64,000 bases of DNA from JALEVB01 sp022768265 (GCA_034168985.1 JAXFJE010000031.1:1-64000); one strand, 5' to 3'. Counted from the first letter of the stretch, positions 8,306 to 16,939 are shown. The notes: generated by a model from the sequence alone, not told the origin. Numbers and translations are program-made.

Positions 8306-9151
8306 GTGAGCTGTATATATAAGGTAAAAGAAGCCTTTGATAATTTTACCGCGACCGAAAAAGCAATTGCTGAGTATATTTTGGAACATCGTAATGAAAC
8401 TATTGAAAAAAGCGCTCAAGAATTAGGAATGATTACCAAAACATCGGCAGCTGCTTGGATAAGGTTTGCTCAAAAGTTAGGATATAAAGGCTTAACAGCG
8501 ATGAAAGTAGATATTGCGAAGGATTCGCAAGACGAAGCAGAATTATTTAATGAGATCATCGAAGAAAACGATACATTATCCACGATGGTTAGAAAAGTAT
8601 ATCAAATGTCTTTGCAGCATATTGATAAAACTTATAAATTACTAAATAATGAAAATTTGCAAACAGCTATCGATCATCTTTTACAAGCCAAAAGAATTTT
8701 TTTGGTAGGTATTGGTGGAAGTGGCATCGTTTGCACGGACCTTATGCATAAATTGACGCGTTTAGATAAAGAAGTTATTTATCATGAAGATCCTCACATT
8801 CTTTTAGCTAGGATCGCCCATATCCAGCCAGAAGATGTCATGATCGCTATCAGCTATAGTGGGGAAACCAAAATAGTCAATGCTTCAGTAGAATACGCTC
8901 AAAAACAGCATGCTTTTACGATTGCGATAACGCAATATAACATTCGCAGTACATTAGCAAATTTAGCGGATATCAAATTATATACACCAGTCGTTGAAAA
9001 AGAATTGCGTTTAGGAGCTATTGCTTCACGTAATTCAGCTTTAAGTTTAAGTGATTTATTATATTATGGCGTGGCAAAAAATGATTTTGCCAAAACCAAA
9101 GAAGATTTGATCAAGACAAGACACTTAATAGATGAAATGGATACCATGTAG
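8306..9151 (+). CDS. RpiR/MurR-family transcriptional regulator
   Basis: A 281-residue regulator with an N-terminal RpiR helix-turn-helix (residues 1-77, including TATEKAIAEYIL) and a C-terminal SIS sugar-phosphate-binding domain (GIGGSGIVCTDL near residue 137, SYSGETK near 190). The SIS domain and position make MurNAc-6P or GlcNAc-6P the likely effector, as for MurR. It starts with GTG. The palindrome at 4465-4478 is its most likely operator. Confidence 0.88.
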   Translation: MSCIYKVKEAFDNFTATEKAIAEYILEHRNETIEKSAQELGMITKTSAAAWIRFAQKLGYKGLTAMKVDIAKDSQDEAELFNEIIEENDTLSTMVRKVYQMSLQHIDKTYKLLNNENLQTAIDHLLQAKRIFLVGIGGSGIVCTDLMHKLTRLDKEVIYHEDPHILLARIAHIQPEDVMIAISYSGETKIVNASVEYAQKQHAFTIAITQYNIRSTLANLADIKLYTPVVEKELRLGAIASRNSALSLSDLLYYGVAKNDFAKTKEDLIKTRHLIDEMDTM

Positions 9152-9161
9152 GTATCCATTC
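9139..9161 (+). terminator. hairpin at the end of the RpiR gene
   Basis: GGATACC and GGTATCC form a 7-bp stem around ATGTA; the stop codon lies inside it. It is followed by ATTCTTT, a poor U-tract, so termination would be partial at best. Confidence 0.4.
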
Positions 9162-9206
9162 TTTACAAGATAACAAAAGGACATCAAATGGTCGTAAGAT
9201 GTTCTG

Positions 9207-9251
9207 GAAAGATCGACCTAGAAAGAAAAACAATATAGGATCTTTCTATAT
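9207..9251 (+). promoter_or_regulatory. structured leader before anmK
   Basis: GAAAGATC (9207-9214) is repeated inverted as GATCTTTC (9239-9246), and AATATAG/CTATATT (about 9232-9251) forms a competing hairpin over the AGGA at 9237-9240. The two folds are mutually exclusive and could control access to the ribosome binding site. No ligand-binding fold is recognisable. Confidence 0.35.
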
Positions 9252-9268
9252 TGAAGATACGAAAAATT

Positions 9269-10405
9269 ATGTTAGCAGTTGGATTGATGTCAGGTACATC
9301 GTTAGATGGAATTGATGCTGTATTATGTGAGATCGAAGGATCATCGCTAGATACCAAGATCAAAGAACTAGCTTTTTGTACCTTAGATATACCTCAAAAG
9401 GTAAAAGATAAGATTAAACGTTGTTGTGGCAATGAAGCAGATGTGGCGACAGTTTGTTCACTTAATTTTGAATTAGGGGAATTATTCGCTAAAGCTGTTT
9501 TCAAAGTTTGCGAAATGCAAAAGGTGGATACTAGCTCCTTAGCTTTTGTAGCAAGCCATGGCCAAACGATCTATCATCAGCCTAAAGCTGATGCTTTACA
9601 TGTTGCTAGTACCTTACAAATTGGTGAAGGAGCTGTTATAGCTATGCGCTGTGGTTGCAAGGTCATCAATAATTTCCGTGTTAAGGATATGGCAGCAAAT
9701 GGCGAAGGCGCACCATTGGTGCCATTTAGTGAATATATCCTTTATCGTAATGCACAGCAAGCAGTTGCCTTACAAAATATCGGAGGTATTGGTAATGTTA
9801 CCATCATACCTGCTGGTGCCAATATCGACGATGTTTATGCTTTTGATACTGGTCCTGGAAACATGATGATCGATGAAGCAATGCAGTTATTGTATGGCAA
9901 AAATTATGATCAAGATGGTCAAGTAGCAGCAAGCGGTACATTAAATGAAGAATTATGCAATTATCTAGCACAACATCCATATTTAAAGCAGCAGCCACCT
10001 AAGACCACGGGAAGAGAAATGTTTGGCGCCTTTTTGGTCAAAGAAATCTTGGATAAGTTTGCAAATGTTCCTAAAGCCGATATCGTTGCTAGCTTAACAT
10101 GGTTTACTGCTTATAGCATTGCGGTAAATTACCGATTATTTGTGCTGCCAAAGCATGATTTAAAAGAAGTTATTTTAGGTGGAGGCGGAGCACATAATCA
10201 AACCCTTATTAAAATGTTGCAAAAAGAATTACCAACTATCAAGATCTTGACCCAAGAAGATAAGGGCTATTCAAGCGATGCAAAGGAAGCAATTGCTTTT
10301 GTCATACTAGGTAATGAAACCTTGCATCAACAATTTTCTAATGTACCTAGTGCCACTGGAGCTACGCAAAAAGTAATCTTAGGTTCATTGGTATATCCAA
10401 ATTAA
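9269..10405 (+). CDS. anmK: anhydro-N-acetylmuramic acid kinase
   Basis: AnmK phosphorylates and opens 1,6-anhydroMurNAc to MurNAc-6P, which MurQ then uses. The N-terminal VGLMSGTSLDGID motif, VKDMAANGEGAPLVPF and FDTGPGNMMID are diagnostic. The ATG at 9269 gives 378 residues with the usual family start. A TTG at 9251, ten bases after AGGA, would add six residues, and I cannot exclude it. AnmK is best known from Gram-negative recycling, where lytic transglycosylases make anhydroMurNAc; here it widens a Gram-positive salvage route. Confidence 0.92.
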   Translation: MLAVGLMSGTSLDGIDAVLCEIEGSSLDTKIKELAFCTLDIPQKVKDKIKRCCGNEADVATVCSLNFELGELFAKAVFKVCEMQKVDTSSLAFVASHGQTIYHQPKADALHVASTLQIGEGAVIAMRCGCKVINNFRVKDMAANGEGAPLVPFSEYILYRNAQQAVALQNIGGIGNVTIIPAGANIDDVYAFDTGPGNMMIDEAMQLLYGKNYDQDGQVAASGTLNEELCNYLAQHPYLKQQPPKTTGREMFGAFLVKEILDKFANVPKADIVASLTWFTAYSIAVNYRLFVLPKHDLKEVILGGGGAHNQTLIKMLQKELPTIKILTQEDKGYSSDAKEAIAFVILGNETLHQQFSNVPSATGATQKVILGSLVYPN

Positions 10406-10429
10406 ATTTAAAAAAGAAGAAGCTTGTTT

Positions 10430-10435
10430 TATAAT
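10430..10435 (+). promoter_or_regulatory. -10 box of the hybrid kinase gene
   Basis: A perfect TATAAT lies 25 bases before the ATG at 10461. I see no convincing -35 box at the expected distance. Confidence 0.4.
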
Positions 10436-10460
10436 AGATACAGTAATTGTGAGGTATTTT

Positions 10461-12974
10461 ATGAAAAAAAAGAATCATAATCTGATCGTTGTAATCACTT
10501 CTTCTTTTTTATTGCTGATATTTGCTTTCATGATCTATTGGAGCACGATATTAGTTAGAAATAAGATTTTACAAAATGCTGATTCAATGGGAACCTATCT
10601 AGTTCAAAGTTATGCGACAGAAGAGACTAATATCTTGAATATGTACAAGATATTTATTAAATTAGGTTCATTATATATTGATGAATATAGTGAGCAAGGT
10701 ATGTCTCCTGAAGAGATCCATCGTTGGTTAGCTAACTACTCAGAAAATATTGCGGATACGGTTGGATTGAAGGTCATTGATCCTTATGCTGTCATCGATG
10801 GTCAGATCATCGCTGCTAATCCGTGGGATGGCGATGCTGATTATGATTTTCAAAGCACGAGCTGGTACCAAAAAGCGATTGAAGCAGATGGCAAGGTCAT
10901 AACTACCGATCTTTATACGGATGCTATTACGGGAAAGCAATTGATCACTTTGGCAATCAAGCTTGAAGGTGATGGAGAGATATTGGCTTTTGATATCATC
11001 AACGATAATTTCCATGCTGAAAAAGATAGTGCCTCTATGCCTGAAGAAGCTTCCTTCTTCTTATATGATGCTAGTGGGAATTTAATGTATTACAATAGTT
11101 TGCTTGATGAGATCGAACACAAAGATTTCATTGATCAGCTTTATATTGATGTCAAAAATGGTATTTATGATCCATATGATGCAGTTTTTATGGATACCAA
11201 CGGTGAAAAACGAGGGGTTTACTATGCATTTTTAGATAATGGTTGGGCAGCTGTCATGACTATTCCAACCGATCGTTTATTGCATGGTGATATGGACAGC
11301 GTTATGTATATGCTGGTTGCGATGTCCGCTAGCTTATTGATTGGTTTAGCAGGCTTGATCATATATAACTTTTTTAAAGAGCAACGTAATCGCTACATCA
11401 ATGAAACCTTGAAGATCTTAGGTAATACTTACTATGCCATTTACCGTATCAATTATGAAAATGAAACTTATCAAACGATAAAATGTAATAACGATATGGT
11501 TGCGGTCATCAATTCTCGTGGGCATTATCGCGATTTGATCAAAGCTATCAAAAGCAAAGTTGAAGAGCGAACCTATGAAGAGTTTGAACGTAGCTTCTCT
11601 ATTGAAAATATCAAGAGTTTGATCGCAAAAGAAGTATATGATTTTGGGGGAGATTTCCAACGTAAGTTTGCAGATGGTTATCACTGGGTAAGCATCCATA
11701 TTATCTATAGTCAACAATTGGGAATCAATGAAGTATTGATGTGTTTTAAAAATGTTGATATTGAAAAAAGAAAAAAATTAGATCAATATCGAATCATGGA
11801 GAATGCTTTAGAAATATCTAAACAAGCCACAACCAAGAAAAATATTTTCTTTAGCAATGTATCGCATGATATGCGAACACCGCTTAATGCGATCATTGGT
11901 CTATCTAATTTAGCGTTAGAACATAAGGATGATCAAGCTAAGGTTGAAGATTATCTACAAAAGATTTCTAAATCAGGCGATCAATTATTAAATTTGATCA
12001 ATGATATCTTAGATATTTCTAAGATGGAACAAGGTGGGGGAAATGCACTTAATTATAAACAAATCAATCTAGATGAATGCATCAAAGAAAATATTAGTTT
12101 ATTTAAAGATACTTGTAGTCAATCAAACAAACATTTGGAATATCAATGTCATGCGAAAGATCTTAATGTCTTTGCCGATGACTTTAGATTGAAGCAAGTG
12201 CTCAATAATCTAATTAGCAACGCTATAAAATATAGTTATGAAAATGCATCTATCAAAGTTACTTTGAATCAAATTGAGCAAAAAAGCAATATTGGTAAAT
12301 ATCAGATCATCGTGGAAGATAACGGTATCGGTATGACCAAAGAGTTTTTAAAGATCATTTTTGAACCTTTTGCTCAAGAAACGATGTTTAGACCTACCAA
12401 TGTAACAGGTACAGGTTTAGGTATGTCTATTGTTAAAGGTATCATTCAACAAATGAGCGGTGATATCGCAGTAGAAAGTGAAGTAGGTAAAGGTTCGAAA
12501 TTTACTGTTACCTTACCATTAAAAATTGCAGAAAACAAACGTTTAGAAGTTAAAGTGGCGGATGATGCAAAAATCGAATATGATCTAAAAGGTAAGAATA
12601 TCTTGTTGGTTGAAGATAATGAGATCAATATGGAAATAGCAAAAGAGATGTTGGAAATGTTTGGCGCTAATGTCAAAGAAGCATGGAACGGCTTGGAAGC
12701 TGTTGAGATCTTTACTAAATCACAAGTTAATGAAATTGATTTGATCTTGATGGATATGCAGATGCCACAGTTGGATGGCTGTGGTGCAACAAGAACCATT
12801 CGTTCATTAAATAGAAGCGATGCTAAAACCGTCATGATCATTGCTTTGACAGCTAATGCCTTTGCTGAAGATATTGCGGCGACATCAGCGGCGGGAATGA
12901 ATGGACATATTTCTAAGCCGATAGATTTTAAACAGTTACTAAAAACGATTGACGGTATAGCTGCTCATAAATAG
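10461..12974 (+). CDS. membrane hybrid sensor histidine kinase with C-terminal receiver
   Basis: An 837-residue sensor. A first membrane segment (about 6-30) is followed by an extracytoplasmic Cache-like domain of about 240 residues and a second segment near 285-305. The HisKA motif SHDMRTPLNAI places the phosphorylated His at 469. HATPase motifs are NLISNAIKY, DNGIGM and GTGLGMSIVK. A receiver domain (LLVEDNEINMEIA, Asp765 in LMDMQMP, then TAN and a late Lys) closes the chain. The ATG at 10461 follows GTGAGGT. There is no neighbouring output regulator, so its target is unknown; proximity to the salvage genes may be chance. Confidence 0.9.
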   Translation: MKKKNHNLIVVITSSFLLLIFAFMIYWSTILVRNKILQNADSMGTYLVQSYATEETNILNMYKIFIKLGSLYIDEYSEQGMSPEEIHRWLANYSENIADTVGLKVIDPYAVIDGQIIAANPWDGDADYDFQSTSWYQKAIEADGKVITTDLYTDAITGKQLITLAIKLEGDGEILAFDIINDNFHAEKDSASMPEEASFFLYDASGNLMYYNSLLDEIEHKDFIDQLYIDVKNGIYDPYDAVFMDTNGEKRGVYYAFLDNGWAAVMTIPTDRLLHGDMDSVMYMLVAMSASLLIGLAGLIIYNFFKEQRNRYINETLKILGNTYYAIYRINYENETYQTIKCNNDMVAVINSRGHYRDLIKAIKSKVEERTYEEFERSFSIENIKSLIAKEVYDFGGDFQRKFADGYHWVSIHIIYSQQLGINEVLMCFKNVDIEKRKKLDQYRIMENALEISKQATTKKNIFFSNVSHDMRTPLNAIIGLSNLALEHKDDQAKVEDYLQKISKSGDQLLNLINDILDISKMEQGGGNALNYKQINLDECIKENISLFKDTCSQSNKHLEYQCHAKDLNVFADDFRLKQVLNNLISNAIKYSYENASIKVTLNQIEQKSNIGKYQIIVEDNGIGMTKEFLKIIFEPFAQETMFRPTNVTGTGLGMSIVKGIIQQMSGDIAVESEVGKGSKFTVTLPLKIAENKRLEVKVADDAKIEYDLKGKNILLVEDNEINMEIAKEMLEMFGANVKEAWNGLEAVEIFTKSQVNEIDLILMDMQMPQLDGCGATRTIRSLNRSDAKTVMIIALTANAFAEDIAATSAAGMNGHISKPIDFKQLLKTIDGIAAHK

Positions 12975-12976
12975 CT

Positions 12977-13010
12977 AAAAAAGAAGAAAATACACATTTC
13001 TTCTTTTTTT
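12977..13010 (+). terminator. terminator after the hybrid kinase
   Basis: An A/G-rich arm AAAAAAGAAGAAA and its complement TTTCTTCTTTTTT surround a short loop and end in T7, three bases after the stop codon. Confidence 0.85.
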
Positions 13011-13038
13011 ATCGGATATTGTGAAGTAAATGCCAAAT

Positions 13039-13148
13039 TTGACTAATAGTTAGATATCTTGTATACTATATGTAGTTAGAAAAAACTAACCTTGGTGATA
13101 ATAATTTATTGTTGATTATAAACTGATAGTTTTACTGTCAGATTTTTT
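13039..13148 (+). promoter_or_regulatory. strong promoter and attenuator-like leader
   Basis: TTGACT (13039-13044), 17 bases, then TATACT (13062-13067) form a near-consensus promoter. The transcript would start near 13074 and contain GTTAG/CTAAC (13075-13089), then a 7-bp stem CTGATAG/CTGTCAG (13123-13141) followed by T6 (13143-13148). That is a terminator placed before the next gene, which suggests regulated read-through. No known riboswitch is recognisable. Confidence 0.55.
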
Positions 13149-13194
13149 GATATGGCAAAAATTAAAATCACAAGTAACTGGAAGGAGGAGTTTA

Positions 13195-13365
13195 ATGAGA
13201 AAAAATGTAGCAGGAATGATTTGGTTGATAGGAGGTATGCTATGGGCTGTCCTTTCTGTGGTAAACTATTTCCATAGCAGTGTTAGCATAGCGATTTTAG
13301 AAGCAATCGTTGCGGTGATCTTTTTAGTGAGGGCCATGCAAGGGTTTATTGAAAATGAACGATAA
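13195..13365 (+). CDS. 56-residue two-helix membrane protein
   Basis: I do not recognise the family. The protein has a short basic start (MRKN) and two hydrophobic helices at about 5-23 and 29-48, ending ENER. The start at 13195 has the perfect site AAGGAGGAG at 13182-13190. It stands alone between terminators, so it is transcribed by itself. Small single-gene membrane peptides are often stress or envelope factors, but nothing here proves that. Confidence 0.75.
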   Translation: MRKNVAGMIWLIGGMLWAVLSVVNYFHSSVSIAILEAIVAVIFLVRAMQGFIENER

Positions 13366-13374
13366 ATACAAAAA

Positions 13375-13399
13375 AAAGCCTTCAGATATTGAAGGCTTT
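13375..13399. terminator. bidirectional hairpin between the small gene and tRNA-Leu
   Basis: A 10-bp stem AAAGCCTTCA/TGAAGGCTTT surrounds GATAT. A run of A before it gives a U-tract to transcripts from the minus strand (tRNA-Leu); the plus-strand tail is weaker. Confidence 0.75.
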
Positions 13400-13412
13400 A
13401 AAATTTAAGCAA

Positions 13413-13499
13413 TGGTGCCCGAGGCCGGACTCGAACCGGCACGGTATCGCTACCGATGGATTTTGAGTCCATTGCGTCTACCAGTTTCACCACTCGGGC
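13413..13499 (-). tRNA. tRNA-Leu(CAA)
   Basis: On the minus strand the acceptor GCCCGAG pairs with CTCGGGC. The anticodon stem ATGGA/TCCAT encloses CTCAAAA, giving CAA. A long variable arm and encoded CCA are present. Confidence 0.95.
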
Positions 13500-13509
13500 A
13501 TGCTCAAAT

Positions 13510-13538
13510 ATTATACAATATAATTATATTAAATGCAA
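13510..13538 (-). promoter_or_regulatory. promoter of tRNA-Leu
   Basis: Read on the minus strand, TTGCAT, 17 bases and TATAAT lie just before the tRNA, immediately after the nnrED stop. Confidence 0.7.
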
Positions 13539-14996
13539 TCACATATTTTCATCTTTGAAAAATTTATCGGCATAGCTCAAATAATTTTCAAGATTAAAGC
13601 AAGTAATGCTGGTATTTTGGGTAATTTGCTCACAAAGATGATTGTAGAACCAAACAGCCATGATGCAAGCCAAATAATTATCTTTGACCAATGCACACAT
13701 TGCTACGATGAAGCCAGTCAATAAATCACCGCTGCCTGCACGCGCTAGAGCTTGGTTACCGTTAGTATTGATATATACTTCACCATTAGGAGATACAATG
13801 ATGGTGTTGGTATCTTTTAACACGACGATCGTATGATAATCTTTGGCAAATTCTTTGGCTAAGCTTATTTTGTGAGCTTTAACTTGTTCAATTGGGCGAT
13901 TGATCAAATCAGCGAATTCTTTGATGTGAGGGGTGATGATAAGCTGCGGTTTGCTTAATTTTAAAACAAATAATTTATCAATCAAAAGTCGAAGAGCTTG
14001 AGCGTCTAGTACAACGGTCTTATAAGAGTATTGTAACAGTAATTCTAAGATATCATTACGATATGGCAGACGATCCATACCACTGCCAAAAGCAATGGCA
14101 TCGACATCGTGCATGATATTTTCAATGCTTGTTTTATAGGTGTTACGATCAAAAGGGTGAAAAACAACATTGCTGAACCTATTAGCTAAAATTGGATAAA
14201 TTGTATCTTCACATGCTAGATGTAAATATGTCATGCCACAGCATAAAGCACCAATAGCATTTAAAATGGCAGCACCAGCCATGCCGTAAGAGCCACTTAC
14301 GATCAAAGCTTTACCATTACACCCTTTATGATCATTTACCTTGATCTTGGGGTAATGATGTAAAAATTGCTTTTTATCCATCGTTTGATAAAAATGAGCA
14401 TTGCTAGTATCTAAAGGTAGAGGAATCAAAGCTAGTTCTTTGAACATTTGATGTTCTTTTTTAAACATATGAAAAGGTTTATAGCAACCTAAAGCTAAAG
14501 TAAGATCCGATTTAAAAGCATGGATGTCTATAGCTGGATCATCAGCTTCACATCCGCTATTGATATCTACGCTGATCTTGAAAGCAGGCAAATTATTTAA
14601 TTGGTCAAATAAAGCTTTTTCGCTATTGCGAATATGTCCGTGGAAACTAAAACCAAAAATACAATCGATGATAACATCATAACTAGCATCATCAATTTTG
14701 GTCGTTATAAGTTTTTGATCAAGGTTGTTTAGCAAATAGGCGTTTTCATTTGAACCTTTTTGGTTTGTAACTAGATAGACCTTCACATCATAATTATTTT
14801 GGGCTAATAAAGCAGCCAAAGCTAGGCCATCTGCGCCATTATTGCCTTTTCCGCAAACGATCAAGATCTTAGCGGATAAAGCTATCCTAGAAACAATAGC
14901 GTTGAATAAGCCTTTAGCAACTTCATCGATCAACTCTAAGGTACTCATAGCTGTATTAGCTTCCATGGCTTTTATTTGCATTACATCTGCGATCAT
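13539..14996 (-). CDS. nnrED: bifunctional NAD(P)HX epimerase / ADP-dependent NAD(P)HX dehydratase
   Basis: This 485-residue fusion repairs hydrated NAD(P)H. The N-terminal epimerase domain (about 1-205) has GKGNNGADG, IDCIFGF and the DINSG turn. The C-terminal ribokinase-like dehydratase domain (about 215-485) has GKALIVSGSYGMAGA and the nucleotide-site ARAGSGDLLTG. I placed the start at 14996: GGGAG lies ten bases upstream and the protein then begins MIADVMQIKAME, normal for YjeF-type proteins. Nineteen further in-frame residues upstream are unlikely to be translated. It is divergent from the gene at 15111. Confidence 0.9.
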   Translation of the reverse strand: MIADVMQIKAMEANTAMSTLELIDEVAKGLFNAIVSRIALSAKILIVCGKGNNGADGLALAALLAQNNYDVKVYLVTNQKGSNENAYLLNNLDQKLITTKIDDASYDVIIDCIFGFSFHGHIRNSEKALFDQLNNLPAFKISVDINSGCEADDPAIDIHAFKSDLTLALGCYKPFHMFKKEHQMFKELALIPLPLDTSNAHFYQTMDKKQFLHHYPKIKVNDHKGCNGKALIVSGSYGMAGAAILNAIGALCCGMTYLHLACEDTIYPILANRFSNVVFHPFDRNTYKTSIENIMHDVDAIAFGSGMDRLPYRNDILELLLQYSYKTVVLDAQALRLLIDKLFVLKLSKPQLIITPHIKEFADLINRPIEQVKAHKISLAKEFAKDYHTIVVLKDTNTIIVSPNGEVYINTNGNQALARAGSGDLLTGFIVAMCALVKDNYLACIMAVWFYNHLCEQITQNTSITCFNLENYLSYADKFFKDENM

Positions 14997-15052
14997 ATGT
15001 CTAAATCTCCCTATAATTATTTTAACAATAAAACTTTTTATTTTAAATATCA

Positions 15053-15081
15053 TTTACATGTTTGGTAAAAAATTTTATAAT
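15053..15081 (+). promoter_or_regulatory. promoter of the Lys-rich protein gene
   Basis: TTTACA (15053-15058), 17 bases, then TATAAT (15076-15081). AGGGAGG follows ahead of the ATG at 15111. Confidence 0.75.
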
Positions 15082-15110
15082 AGAATTATAAATAAGGGAG
15101 GCGGTAAGTC

Positions 15111-15530
15111 ATGGCTGAAAAGAAAACAACAAAGAAAGCAGTAGCACCTAAAAAAGTAAAAACAGAAAAAGTAGCTGCTGAAGTTAAAGAAACGAAAAAA
15201 TCAGTTAAGAAATCTGCTCCAAAGAAACCAGCTGTAGAAAAGAAGTCTTTACAACATTATATTGATGTGATCAACTGGAAGAAATGGGAAGCACATAACA
15301 TGGACTGGCTATATATTGAAGTTAATGCTGGAGATTTATTGACTGAAATTGAAGCAGGGGTAAGCAACTTAAAAACAGCTTGCACTGCAATCTTGGATTG
15401 TATGCTTGAAGGGGATACATTCATTGTTGAGCCTAAGTCTAAAACAAAAGTTAGCGCATCTTTAACTGTAAGATACTATTGCGATAACTTGAGTGAAACT
15501 AGAAGAAAATATTCTGAAGTACAAAATTAA
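15111..15530 (+). CDS. small protein with a Lys/Ala-rich N-terminal tail
   Basis: The 139-residue product has two parts. Residues 1-46 are a repetitive Lys/Ala/Pro/Val tail (KKAVAPKK, KKSAPKKPA) like histone H1 or HU-tail extensions. Residues 47-139 form a compact mixed domain beginning SLQHYIDVINW with several Trp and Cys. I do not recognise the domain. The tail suggests nucleic-acid or ribosome binding. It has its own strong promoter and terminator, consistent with an abundant protein. Confidence 0.8.
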   Translation: MAEKKTTKKAVAPKKVKTEKVAAEVKETKKSVKKSAPKKPAVEKKSLQHYIDVINWKKWEAHNMDWLYIEVNAGDLLTEIEAGVSNLKTACTAILDCMLEGDTFIVEPKSKTKVSASLTVRYYCDNLSETRRKYSEVQN

Positions 15531-15556
15531 GCCTCTAAGATCTAGAGGCTTTTTCT
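15529..15556. terminator. bidirectional terminator between convergent genes
   Basis: A 9-bp stem AAGCCTCTA/TAGAGGCTT with loop AGATC is followed by a T-rich tract. It also overlaps the stop region of the minus-strand gene at 15535. Confidence 0.85.
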
Positions 15557-16011
15557 TTGGTCAAGATGATCGAGCAACAACTGATATAGATGATCTCACA
15601 AAGACCGGTAATAGAAGCGTATTTGAAGATCAATGAGATACATATTCCAATAATGATAAGATAGATCTTGATTTCACGATGACCTAGATGACTAAATATT
15701 AGATAATTAAAGATAAATAGGGCAATATATGCCAGTACGACATGGCAAAAGCTAGAAAATATCAAATCTAGGTCATAAGGAATTAAGATGACCAGCAAAG
15801 TTAATATGGCAAATATACGAGCGTACTTTAAATCGTATGTACTTAATAAATAGAAAAAGAAACTTAAGATCAAAAAAGCAACGATCTTGACATGAAAAAA
15901 ATGCATGATCGAAGTAAAGTTTGCGACATTAAGTTGATAATGATAACCCGCCAAACATAAACAAATAGGAATTAAAAAGTAGCCGATGAATTTTAAAATT
16001 GTTTTTCTCAT
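15535..16011 (-). CDS. multi-pass membrane protein of unknown function
   Basis: The 158 residues are almost entirely hydrophobic, with about five predicted spans (near 8-28, 38-60, 66-82, 86-106, 113-150). No catalytic motif is visible and I do not recognise the family. It is divergent from pheA and convergent with the Lys-rich protein gene, sharing its terminator. Confidence 0.65.
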   Translation of the reverse strand: MRKTILKFIGYFLIPICLCLAGYHYQLNVANFTSIMHFFHVKIVAFLILSFFFYLLSTYDLKYARIFAILTLLVILIPYDLDLIFSSFCHVVLAYIALFIFNYLIFSHLGHREIKIYLIIIGICISLIFKYASITGLCEIIYISCCSIILTKEKASRS

Positions 16012-16046
16012 GCTAAAATTATAGCAAAGAAAGAAGGAAAAGATAA

Positions 16047-16871
16047 ATGCTTAAAGTAGGATTTCAAGGGAAAAATGGTACATATAGCGATTTAGCAGTT
16101 GATTTATATTTTGCAAAGCAAAAAATTCAAAAATATAATTATGCCAATTTTTTAAGTATCGTTGAAGATATCGAAAATAACAAGTTAGATTATGCATTGA
16201 TACCTGTAGAAAATACGACTACGGGGATCATCAGTCGTACCTATGATTTTTTCTTTAAGCATCAATTATATGCAGTAGGAGAAATATGTCTTCCAATCAA
16301 AGAACAATTGATTGGTCTAGCAAATAGTGATATCGAAAAGATCAAAGAAGTATATTCACATCCTGAAGCTCTAGGGCAATGTGCTAACTTTTTTGCTAAG
16401 TATCCTCATATCAAGCAGATTCCTTATCAGGATACATCTGCTAGCGTTGCTTATGTCAAAGCTTGCAACGATCCTAGCAAGGCAGCCTTAGCTAGTGTCA
16501 ATGCGGCAACATATTACGATATGGCAATCTTGGCATCAGATGTTCAGGATAGCGATCATAATACAACACGCTTTTTATGTATAACCCATCATTATGAAAA
16601 GATCAAAGATGCAAATAAGATCAGCACGATGTTCATTTTAAAACATGAAGCAGGTTCCTTGTATCGTTTGTTAGAAGTTTTTGCAAAGCGCGGAATCAAT
16701 TTGTTGAAACTAGAATCTAGACCATTGCCTCAACATCAATTCGAATATTTATTTTATTTAGATTTTGAAGCCCGATTAAATGAGGAAGAATTGGCTAATT
16801 TACTGCAGGAAACGATGAAATATTGCATAGATCATAAACTTTTAGGACATTATCAAGCATACAAAATGTAA
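16047..16871 (+). CDS. pheA: prephenate dehydratase
   Basis: PheA (274 residues) converts prephenate to phenylpyruvate for phenylalanine synthesis. The catalytic domain (1-180) has PVENTTTG and the TTRFLCI motif. A C-terminal ACT domain carries the phenylalanine-binding ESRP motif, so feedback inhibition is expected. There is no chorismate mutase domain. It sits just before the aro operon but is separated from it by a 175-base leader with its own promoter. Confidence 0.95.
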   Translation: MLKVGFQGKNGTYSDLAVDLYFAKQKIQKYNYANFLSIVEDIENNKLDYALIPVENTTTGIISRTYDFFFKHQLYAVGEICLPIKEQLIGLANSDIEKIKEVYSHPEALGQCANFFAKYPHIKQIPYQDTSASVAYVKACNDPSKAALASVNAATYYDMAILASDVQDSDHNTTRFLCITHHYEKIKDANKISTMFILKHEAGSLYRLLEVFAKRGINLLKLESRPLPQHQFEYLFYLDFEARLNEEELANLLQETMKYCIDHKLLGHYQAYKM

Positions 16872-16897
16872 CTGCTTTCAGTAAATTAAAAACTTTG

Positions 16898-16939
16898 TTT
16901 ACATTTGAGCTAATATGTTGTAACATATCACCATATAAT
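16898..16939 (+). promoter_or_regulatory. aro operon promoter region with inverted repeat
   Basis: A perfect TATAAT is at 16934-16939 and TTTACA at 16898-16903. Between them lies the dyad ATATGTT-GT-AACATAT (16913-16928), a likely protein-binding site. The -35 assignment is uncertain because TTTACA pairs at 17 bases only with a weak TAACAT. Confidence 0.5.

Noticed and set aside
12446..12841. Long reading frames opposite the kinase, aro and pyr genes
   Set aside because: They run antisense to well-supported genes, lack ribosome binding sites and show no family features.
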